From an uncultured Clostridia bacterium (GTDB lineage Bacteria; Bacillota; Clostridia; TANB77; CAG-508), in contig CANPZT010000030.1 of the NCBI GenBank assembly GCA_947589135.1, positions 1-12,737 on the forward strand: a DNA stretch of 12,737 nt. The letters are read 5' to 3'. Position numbers and translations under genes: made by a program. Positions 7,486-12,737 of this stretch are shown in pieces. The notes under the pieces were generated by a model. The model was not told the origin of the DNA. It searched no databases and saw only the letters and a program-made list of their open reading frames with translations. Positions within the stretch are counted from its first letter, which is position 1, and the number at the start of each line of letters is the position of its first letter.

Positions 7486-7529
7486 AATAGTCCTCCTTTT
7501 ATGATATTAATACAAAATATTACAAACGA

Positions 7530-7558
7530 ATAATAACATATTTTACATATACTTTCAA
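7530..7558 (-). promoter_or_regulatory. Promoter of dapB
   Basis: Read on the minus strand: TTGAAA (plus-strand 7553-7558), an exact 17-base spacer, then TATTAT (7530-7535). Transcription would begin near 7523 and give a leader of about 38 bases before the dapB ATG. That is too short for a riboswitch, so lysine control through an L-box is not supported here. Confidence 0.65.
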
Positions 7559-7564
7559 GAAATT

Positions 7565-7588
7565 TATATAATAAAATTTTATTTTATA
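7565..7588. promoter_or_regulatory. AT palindrome between divergent promoters, possible shared operator
   Basis: A 14-bp perfect palindrome (7570-7583) extends to 24 bp with one mismatched pair. It lies between the dapB promoter and the promoter of the 242-residue gene, so it could bind a dimeric regulator serving both. It contains only A and T, so chance is a real alternative. Confidence 0.25.
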
Positions 7589-7627
7589 TAGATTTATAAG
7601 AAACCTTCTGTGTTGTACTATATTGTC

Positions 7628-7656
7628 TTGAAAAATATGTAAAAAGATAGTATAAT
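7628..7656 (+). promoter_or_regulatory. Promoter of the 242-residue gene, with a start-site hairpin
   Basis: TTGAAA (7628-7633), a 17-base spacer and a perfect TATAAT (7651-7656) make a strong sigma-A-type promoter. Just after the expected start, GATAATT and AATTATC (7666-7672 and 7678-7684) form a 7-bp inverted repeat with a 5-base loop. It could be an operator or a stabilising 5' hairpin. The leader before the ATG is about 74 bases. Confidence 0.75.
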
Positions 7657-7736
7657 ATAAGCAATGATAATTTGCACAATTATCCTAATACTGTTTTCAA
7701 AAAAGGTTATTTAAAATACTTAAAGGGGGAAACATT

Positions 7737-8465
7737 ATGCAGAAAGTAAAAATATCATTTGGAAATAATAAAAAAATAGTACGGTCGGAGATTGTTGAAA
7801 ATGGGAATGGAATAGAGTTCTGTATTGTTTCTGGATTTAAGCCAGGAACTAAAGAATTTGAAAAACTATTTCCAATAATTCCTATTGAAGAGATTTCTTT
7901 ACAAGAAGATTTTATGAAGTACGAGCCTGAAAATTCAACAGAAAAAAGAATAAAAGAAAGCATAAAAGAGGCTAAGGAAATGGAAATGAAAAATTTCCGT
8001 AAACCATGTATGGATCCATCTTTTGCAGCTGATGGCGAGACTATTATCTATTGTGCTGGAGAAAAGCCAGCAGTAGGTAAGTCAGAATTTTGGTGGGAAG
8101 AAAATGCCAAAAAGTTTATGCCAGAAAAAAACAGCAGAATAATTAATGACTTAGAAAAAGATGTATCTTTAGGGGTATTGATAAGATGTCTTGTAAAGGA
8201 AAATCACAATGTAAGAGATGCATGGAAAATTGTGTGTTCTGACAGTGAGGATGATAAATACTCTATTAAAACAGGAAAAAAACATATAGGTGTATGGTGT
8301 GATCTTTATGGAGAGATATGGAAAATAGTTAAAAAACGTAACACTTCCATTTTCCTGGGATATGCTGGCTGTGGTTTGCATCAGCGCGCTTTGGCAAGTA
8401 ATTGTATCCTTGGTCATAATACCTACTATTATGAGGCTGTTGGAGAGATTGTAATTGATGAGTGA
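7737..8465 (+). CDS. Uncharacterised 242-residue protein
   Basis: I cannot assign a function. The start is sure: AAAGGGGG lies about eight bases before the ATG, behind a strong promoter. There is no signal peptide or membrane helix, so it is probably cytosolic. A charged helical stretch at 66-88 (EKRIKESIKEAKEMEMKNF) separates an N-terminal part from a C-terminal half holding GKSEFWWEENAK (114-125), SLGVLIRCLV (144-153), VRDAWKIVCSDS (159-170), IGVWCDLYGEIWKIV (184-198) and FLGYAGCGLH (206-215). It has eight cysteines. From memory, the WWEENAK...LGVLI...AWK.VC.DS pattern recurs in unnamed gut Bacillota proteins; this is unverified. Composition is mixed: the last 130 bases are near 50 percent GC in places, and four of eight Arg codons are CGN, including CGG and CGC. 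The gene has its own promoter and terminator and is divergent from dapB. Confidence 0.75.
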   Translation: MQKVKISFGNNKKIVRSEIVENGNGIEFCIVSGFKPGTKEFEKLFPIIPIEEISLQEDFMKYEPENSTEKRIKESIKEAKEMEMKNFRKPCMDPSFAADGETIIYCAGEKPAVGKSEFWWEENAKKFMPEKNSRIINDLEKDVSLGVLIRCLVKENHNVRDAWKIVCSDSEDDKYSIKTGKKHIGVWCDLYGEIWKIVKKRNTSIFLGYAGCGLHQRALASNCILGHNTYYYEAVGEIVIDE

Positions 8466-8477
8466 AAACAGTATTAA

Positions 8478-8512
8478 AAATATAGAGATTCTGTAATAGA
8501 GTCTCTGTATTT
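8478..8512 (+). terminator. Rho-independent terminator after the 242-residue gene
   Basis: A 15-bp stem (8478-8492 with 8498-8512) containing two G-U wobbles and a 5-base loop, flanked by an A-run and followed by TTTATTTTA. It starts 12 bases after the stop codon and separates this gene from the next promoter. Confidence 0.75.
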
Positions 8513-8528
8513 ATTTTATATGATATAC

Positions 8529-8557
8529 TTGTTTTTTCATATAAAATGAAATATAAT
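8529..8557 (+). promoter_or_regulatory. Promoter of the P-loop/Asp23-cmk-plsC run
   Basis: TTGTTT (8529-8534), a 17-base spacer and a perfect TATAAT (8552-8557) lie directly after the terminator of the previous gene and 48 bases before the ATG of the P-loop protein. It is the only good promoter seen for that gene and the coupled cmk. Confidence 0.65.
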
Positions 8558-8605
8558 TTAAATAGTTTAATAGACACAATAAATAAAAGGAGAAGAGGAA
8601 ACACA

Positions 8606-9475
8606 ATGTCATTAAAAGATATAAAATTACCATTTGCAAATAAAATACAAGTATATGCATTTGTAGGACCTTCAGGAACTGGAAAAAGTTATAGAGCACA
8701 AATGGTAGCAAGTGAAAGAAACATAAGTTATATTATAGATGATGGATTATTAATAAAAGAAAATGAAGTAATAGCAGGAGAATCTGCAAAAAAAGCACCT
8801 ACAAAAGTAGGAACAGTAAAACATGCTTTATTTTACGAAGAAGAAGAAAAAGAAATCATTATAAAAGCTTTAAAAAAATATAAACCAGAAAAAATACTAA
8901 TATTAGGAACATCAGATGGAATGGTACAAAAAATAGCAGCTAATCTAGGTTTACCAGAAATATCAGAAACAATTTATATTACAGATGTAGCAACAGAGCA
9001 AGAAATGAAAACAGCAAGAAGAATTAGAGTAACAGAAGGAAAGCATGTTATACCAGTTCCAACTTTTGAAATAAAAAAAGATTTTTCAGGTTATTTATTA
9101 GACCCATTACAAATTTTTAAATCAAAAGGAAAAGGACAAAAGCCATATATTTCAGAAAAATCAATAATAAGACCAACATTTAGTTATATGGGAAGATTTA
9201 CGATATCAGATGTGGTATTTAGACAAATTTTAGAATATTTAGCATGTCAAACACCAGCTATTTATAAAGTTTTAAAGACTCGCGTGGAAAATTATGGAGA
9301 AGGAGTAAAACTTTATATGGAAGTAACAATTGTATATGGATACAATGTAGTAACAGGTTTAAATGAATTCAAAGAAAAGTCAAAAAAAGAAATAGAAAAA
9401 CTAACAGCTATGAATGTAGTAGAATTAAGTGTAGTAGCTAAAAATATTTATGTAGAAGGTCAGGGGGAACAATAA
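8606..9475 (+). CDS. P-loop NTPase with C-terminal Asp23/Gls24-like domain
   Basis: The N-terminus holds a perfect Walker A motif GPSGTGKS (residues 21-28) after the beta strand IQVYAFV, and ILILGTSDG (97-105) may be a second strand of the nucleotide fold. Residues about 195-285 (TISDVVFRQILEYLACQTPA, then GEGVKLYMEVTIVYG, a helix, and VVELSVVAKNIYV) match the build of Asp23/Gls24 proteins, small envelope-stress proteins that form clusters at the membrane in Gram-positives. No membrane helix is present. The ATG at 8606 (289 residues) is preferred because AAAGGAG and AGAGG lie upstream; an earlier in-frame ATG at 8546 falls inside the promoter. The stop overlaps the cmk start (TAATG), so the two are translationally coupled. 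It may be a small-molecule kinase or regulatory ATPase tied to envelope homeostasis. The P-loop is certain; the Asp23 assignment is by eye. Confidence 0.8.
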   Translation: MSLKDIKLPFANKIQVYAFVGPSGTGKSYRAQMVASERNISYIIDDGLLIKENEVIAGESAKKAPTKVGTVKHALFYEEEEKEIIIKALKKYKPEKILILGTSDGMVQKIAANLGLPEISETIYITDVATEQEMKTARRIRVTEGKHVIPVPTFEIKKDFSGYLLDPLQIFKSKGKGQKPYISEKSIIRPTFSYMGRFTISDVVFRQILEYLACQTPAIYKVLKTRVENYGEGVKLYMEVTIVYGYNVVTGLNEFKEKSKKEIEKLTAMNVVELSVVAKNIYVEGQGEQ

Positions 9476-10147
9476 TGTCATTTGTAGTAGCAATTGATGG
9501 ACCAGCAGGTTCAGGAAAAGGAACAATAACAAAACTTGTAAGTGAAAAACTAGGATTAATAAATATTGATACAGGAGCAATGTATAGATGTGTTGCATTA
9601 AAAGCACTAAACGAAGGAATTAATCCAAGTGATATAGAAAAAGTAGAAAAAATGTTAGAAGATATATCAATTGAAATAAAAAGAGACGGAAATAATCAAA
9701 TTGTATTTTTGGATGGTAAAGATGTATCTTATGAGATAAGAACACCAAAAGTAGATGCATGTGTTGCAAAATTTGCAGAATTAGCATGTATTAGAAATAA
9801 GATGAAACCACTACAAAGAAAAATGGGAGAAACTCGGAAATATTATAATGGATGGTAGAGATATTGGAACTACAATATTTCCTAATGCAGATGTAAAAAT
9901 ATATTTAGATGCTTCAGCAGAAGAAAGAGCAAAAAGAAGATATAGACAAGATATAGAGGCAGGTATGGATATTACTTATGAAGAAGTATTGAATGAAATA
10001 AAAAAGAGAGACATATCAGAAACACAGAGAAAAATATCACCATTAAGACAAGCAGAAGATGCAATATATATTGACTCTAGTAATTTGACAATAGAAGAAG
10101 TAGTAAATAGAGTTATTGATATTATTCAAGAGAAAAAGAAAATATAG
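9475..10147 (+). pseudogene. cmk: Cytidylate kinase, interrupted by a single-base frameshift
   Basis: Cmk phosphorylates CMP and dCMP with ATP for nucleotide and phospholipid-precursor supply. The 5' part (9475-9858) reads MSFVVAIDGPAGSGKGTITK with the P-loop GPAGSGKG and the CMP-site DTGAMYR, then leaves the family pattern at GETRKYYNGW and stops at TAG. The 3' part continues one frame over (9836-10147) with GNIIMDGRDIGTTIFPNA, the LID-region arginines RAKRRYRQD and RDISETQRKISPL. Removing one base near 9833-9835 (ACTCGG read as ACTGG) restores a 223-residue protein, the normal length, so this is a one-base insertion: a real mutation, a sequence error, or a +1 frameshift at a rare CGG codon. 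AGGGGG (9462-9468) precedes the start, which overlaps the upstream stop. All other catalytic motifs are intact, which argues for recent damage or error. Confidence 0.93.
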
Positions 10148-10252
10148 TTATATTTTGAAAGTTACATGTATTATAATTTATAAAAATCAAAGTTTATTGT
10201 TCAAGCTAATTATTGAAGGAATTGTAAAGAATGTATAAAAAAGGAGAGCAAA

Positions 10253-10849
10253 ATGAAAAATTTTTTTAAAACGGTAATAAGGGGAATTGTAAAAGGAGCA
10301 ATTTATATTTATTGTAAAATAGTATATAGAATGAAGGTAATAGGAAAAGAAAACATTCCTAAAAAGGGACAAATTATAATTTGTGGAAATCATAAAAGTT
10401 TTTTAGACCCACCATTAATAGAAGTGACATGTGGAAGATATACTAGATTTTTAGCAAAAGAAGAATTAACAAAAAGTAAATTTTTAGCCTTTTTAGGAAA
10501 AGTATTTGATGCAATTTTAGTAAAAAAAGATTCAAAAGAAGTGAAAGCACTAAAAGAATCTTTACAAACTTTAAAAAATGGTGATTGTCTAGCTCTATTT
10601 CCAGAGGGAACAAGAAATGGAATAGCAAAAGGAGAAAAAGTAAAAGATGGAGCAGCATTTTTTGCAGTTAGAAGCGGGGCAAAAGTAATACCATGTGGTA
10701 TAAAAGGTGGAAAAAAAGGCAATTGGAAAGTAACTATTACATACGGGAAGCCTTTAGATTTTAGCCAATATAAAGGTTCAAAAGATAAAGAAGTATTAGA
10801 TAAAATAACGAATGAGATTATGGAAAACATTTTACAACTTGCAAAATAA
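10253..10849 (+). CDS. plsC: 1-acyl-sn-glycerol-3-phosphate acyltransferase (PlsC)
   Basis: PlsC acylates lysophosphatidic acid at position 2 to make phosphatidic acid, at the cytosolic face of the membrane. Seen: NHKSFLD (residues 46-52), which is the HxxxxD motif with His47 and Asp52; the phosphate-binding FPEGTRNG (116-123); and VIPCGI (145-150), the fourth conserved block. A hydrophobic N-terminal stretch (8-25) likely lies at the membrane. The 198-residue length is usual for the short bacterial form. AAAAAGGAG lies eight bases before the ATG. It follows cmk by about 105 bases, an order common in clostridia, where ispH and rpsA often follow; those are absent here and a terminator ends the run. 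The gap has no convincing promoter, so it is probably read through from upstream. Confidence 0.95.
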   Translation: MKNFFKTVIRGIVKGAIYIYCKIVYRMKVIGKENIPKKGQIIICGNHKSFLDPPLIEVTCGRYTRFLAKEELTKSKFLAFLGKVFDAILVKKDSKEVKALKESLQTLKNGDCLALFPEGTRNGIAKGEKVKDGAAFFAVRSGAKVIPCGIKGGKKGNWKVTITYGKPLDFSQYKGSKDKEVLDKITNEIMENILQLAK

Positions 10850-10865
10850 AATAATAAAAATTAAT

Positions 10866-10900
10866 AAGTAACCAGAGGATATATCTCTTGGTTATTTTTT
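10866..10900 (+). terminator. Rho-independent terminator after plsC
   Basis: TAACC-AGAG (10869-10877) pairs with CTCT-T-GGTTA (10885-10894, one bulged T) around a 7-base loop, directly followed by six T residues (10895-10900). It lies 16 bases after the plsC stop and closes the P-loop/cmk/plsC unit. Confidence 0.85.
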
Positions 10901-10940
10901 GTTTAAAACAGAAATTAATGATAAGCTACGATTTTTGATA

Positions 10941-10957
10941 TGTAACTAAAATGTAAC
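10941..10957 (+). promoter_or_regulatory. WalR-like direct repeat upstream of the surface protein promoter
   Basis: TGTAAC-TAAAA-TGTAAC: two identical hexamers 11 bp apart, one helical turn, ending nine bases before the -35. It matches the WalR (YycF) consensus TGTWAH-N5-TGTWAH known from Bacillus and Staphylococcus, where the regulator controls cell-wall genes. Other OmpR-family regulators use similar tandem half-sites, so the exact protein is inferred. Confidence 0.5.
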
Positions 10958-10966
10958 ATAAAAGTG

Positions 10967-10995
10967 TTTACAAATAAAAATGGTAATGTTATAAT
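10967..10995 (+). promoter_or_regulatory. Promoter of the large surface protein
   Basis: TTTACA (10967-10972), a 17-base spacer and a perfect TATAAT (10990-10995). The leader before the ATG is about 38 bases. It is separated from plsC by a terminator, so the surface protein is independently transcribed. Confidence 0.78.
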
Positions 10996-11040
10996 TTTAG
11001 TGTATAAAAAGGTAAACATAAGAATAAAGGAGAAATATTT

Positions 11041-12737
11041 ATGAAACTAAAGAATAAAAAATTCCTAATTTTTATAATTTTATTAGTAATTTTAGTAGTT
11101 ATTTTTTGTTCACTAATAATATATAAAAATATAGATTATATAACTACAAATATAATAAATTTAAAAAATGAAACTGAACAGGAAACTATAAGTATAAATG
11201 TAGAAATAAAAAGTATACAAAGCAATATAAATAAGTGTCTTATAACTTTTAATTCTAATGATGAAAGTGAAAAAATAAAAAGTATACAATACCCAGGAGA
11301 AGAAAATAATGTAATAAATATTAATAATGGAGAAGGAAAACAAAAAGTAGCAATAGATTATGATATAGAAACTGGAAAAGAGGATAGTACATTTAAAGTT
11401 ACGACAACAAGTGGACAAGTAATAGAAAAAAGAACAGGATATACAATTCATTATGATGTAAATTCAGAAGATGCAAATATAAATAATAGAACTAAAAGTG
11501 AAATTATAAATAGAAACGCAAAAATAGATGAGATACCAACAAGAGATGGATATACATTTTATGGTTGGTCAAAAAAAGATAATTTAATAGTATCTGAATA
11601 TGAAAGAATATATACATATCAAAAAGGAGATGAAGATATAACATTATATGCAGTATGGAGAAAGAATACAGATAATATAACAACGGCTAATAGCTTAATT
11701 GAAGCAGCAGAAGCAATATCTGAAACTTGTCAAGTAAGTTTAAATATAAATAATGTAACTTATGATACTGATACAATAGTATATAACAGAGCTCTAGTTT
11801 TAGATGGAAATTCAGAAGTAGAAGGCTCAATTTTAAATAATAAGGTATATGAATTTGGAAATAAATATACAGATGTAGCAAGAGAAAATGCAAAAAATAT
11901 GGTAATATTAAAAGTTAATGGAGACTTAACCATAGAGGAAGGAGTTACATTAAAAACATGTGCAAGTGAAAATGGATATGGAGGACCAAAAGGATTATTC
12001 ATATATTGTACAGGAACTATAACAAACTATGGAACAATAAGTATGACAGCTAGAGGAGCATATGCTCAAGGACAAAATGTATATTTATTTAAAAACGCTA
12101 ATGGAATTTATGAATGTGTACCTGATGTTGGAGGAACTGGAGGAGCTTCTATAAATGCTGGAAAAATTAGTACAGGTGGAGCTCATGTAAATGGTAATAA
12201 TGGAGAAAATGTAAATAAAAATTCAAGAAAAACTGGTGGTGGCGGAAGTGGTAAAGCATTTTCATATACATGGTATAATTACGCTGATGTTATAACTGGA
12301 AAAGGTGGAAATGGAACCTCATATTCTGGAGGCTCTGGAGGTGGATCAACTAATGCAGAATGGTCACAAATAAGCAGAGATGCAAGTTCAGAAGGAGGAA
12401 TAGGAGGAACCTCTTTTACTTATACTTCTGGAGCTTCAATTTATGGTGGAGTAGGAAATCCCGGAGGACTTTCAGGAGGACGAGCTGTATCACCGACAAA
12501 GGGAATGAATGGAACAGGAGGACTTTTAATAATTTCAGCAAATTCAATAAATAATACAGGAAAAATAGAAGCTAATGGAGTAGGAAATGGAAGACATGAT
12601 GCAGGAGGATCATCAGGAGGAGGATCAATCAATATTTTCTATAAAGAAGAATTTACTAATACAGATGAAAATAATATTACAGCAACAGGAGGAATTTCTA
12701 CAAATGATGCAACATATGGAAAAGCAGGAGACGGAGG
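11041..12737 (+). CDS. Large surface protein with Flg_new repeat and glycine-rich region, cut by the window end
   Basis: An open frame of 565 codons runs off the window with no stop. AAAGGAG lies about eight bases before the ATG. Lys-rich residues 1-7 and a hydrophobic stretch (8-28) make an uncleaved anchor or signal peptide; no lipobox is seen. Residues 133-208 are one Listeria-Bacteroides repeat (Flg_new, InlB B-repeat type): GYTIHYDV, then IPTRDGYTFYGWS and DITLYAVWRK. From about 310 the chain is glycine-rich with blocks such as VGGTGGASINAG, TGGGGSGKAF and GGSGGGS, and with repeated strand-turn units (LTIEEGVTLKT, TITNYGTISMTA, NSINNTGKIEANG) that suggest a beta-solenoid. Expected location is outside the cell, as adhesin or wall-associated protein. 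Any sorting signal would lie beyond the window. The function is inferred from architecture only. Confidence 0.8.
   Translation, partial: MKLKNKKFLIFIILLVILVVIFCSLIIYKNIDYITTNIINLKNETEQETISINVEIKSIQSNINKCLITFNSNDESEKIKSIQYPGEENNVININNGEGKQKVAIDYDIETGKEDSTFKVTTTSGQVIEKRTGYTIHYDVNSEDANINNRTKSEIINRNAKIDEIPTRDGYTFYGWSKKDNLIVSEYERIYTYQKGDEDITLYAVWRKNTDNITTANSLIEAAEAISETCQVSLNINNVTYDTDTIVYNRALVLDGNSEVEGSILNNKVYEFGNKYTDVARENAKNMVILKVNGDLTIEEGVTLKTCASENGYGGPKGLFIYCTGTITNYGTISMTARGAYAQGQNVYLFKNANGIYECVPDVGGTGGASINAGKISTGGAHVNGNNGENVNKNSRKTGGGGSGKAFSYTWYNYADVITGKGGNGTSYSGGSGGGSTNAEWSQISRDASSEGGIGGTSFTYTSGASIYGGVGNPGGLSGGRAVSPTKGMNGTGGLLIISANSINNTGKIEANGVGNGRHDAGGSSGGGSINIFYKEEFTNTDENNITATGGISTNDATYGKAGDG

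Noticed and set aside
7486..7529. Lysine riboswitch (L-box) in the dapB leader.
   Set aside because: The leader from the predicted start is under 45 bases, and no L-box-like structure is visible in the 250-base gap.
10155..10177. TTGAAA and TATAAT upstream of plsC as a promoter.
   Set aside because: The spacer is only 11 bases, too short for sigma-A-type recognition.
4318..10211. The 13-mer GTTCAAGCTAATT occurs at 4318-4330 inside the fold-back element and again at 10199-10211 before plsC, with a shorter TCAAGCTAA at 5579.
   Set aside because: Similarity does not extend convincingly beyond the 13 bases and no stem is seen at the second site, so a decayed element copy cannot be claimed in such AT-rich DNA.
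10390..10830. 146-residue open frame on the minus strand across plsC.
   Set aside because: It is the antisense shadow of plsC: the forward frame has all family motifs and the minus frame resembles nothing.

Overview
The window looks like chromosomal DNA of a very AT-rich member of the Bacillota, most likely an uncultured gut-type clostridium. The reasons are strong AGGAGG-type ribosome binding sites, heavy use of AGA and ATA codons, sigma-A-like promoters, and gene pairs typical of clostridia (maf with tsaC, cmk with plsC). All genes read well with the standard bacterial code. No tRNA, rRNA, CRISPR array, transposase or integrase was seen.

Layout. (1) 16-1241: two housekeeping genes in tandem, a Maf nucleotide pyrophosphatase and the tRNA threonylcarbamoyl-AMP synthase TsaC. 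(2) 1313-4280: four closely spaced forward genes, namely a membrane-anchored HSL-type alpha/beta hydrolase, an HxxxDG acyltransferase, a six-helix membrane protein resembling DUF6320 but without its zinc ribbon, and a 62-residue basic protein. They look like one transcription unit for an unknown acyl-transfer or ester chemistry at the membrane. (3) 4284-4469: a 186-bp fold-back element with perfect 23-bp ends. (4) 4518-5543: rlmN, for rRNA/tRNA methylation. (5) 5676-6647: a membrane-bound XRE-type regulator with its own extended -10 promoter and a palindrome at the transcription start, closed by a strong bidirectional terminator. (6) 6721-8465: dapB on the minus strand and a divergent, unrecognised 242-residue gene. 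Both are richer in GC and CGN arginine codons than their neighbours, so they may have been acquired. (7) 8606-10849: a P-loop protein with an Asp23/Gls24-like C-terminal domain, translationally coupled to a cmk broken by one frameshift, then plsC. (8) 11041 to the window end: the first 565 codons of a large surface protein with a membrane anchor, a Listeria-Bacteroides (Flg_new) repeat and a long glycine-rich region. It is driven by a good promoter with an upstream direct repeat matching the WalR consensus.

The best leads are the P-loop/Asp23 fusion coupled to cmk, the cmk frameshift at a rare CGG codon, the fold-back element, the WalR-like box at the surface gene, and the hydrolase-acyltransferase-membrane protein cassette. 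Family names rest on motifs read by eye; no database search was possible.
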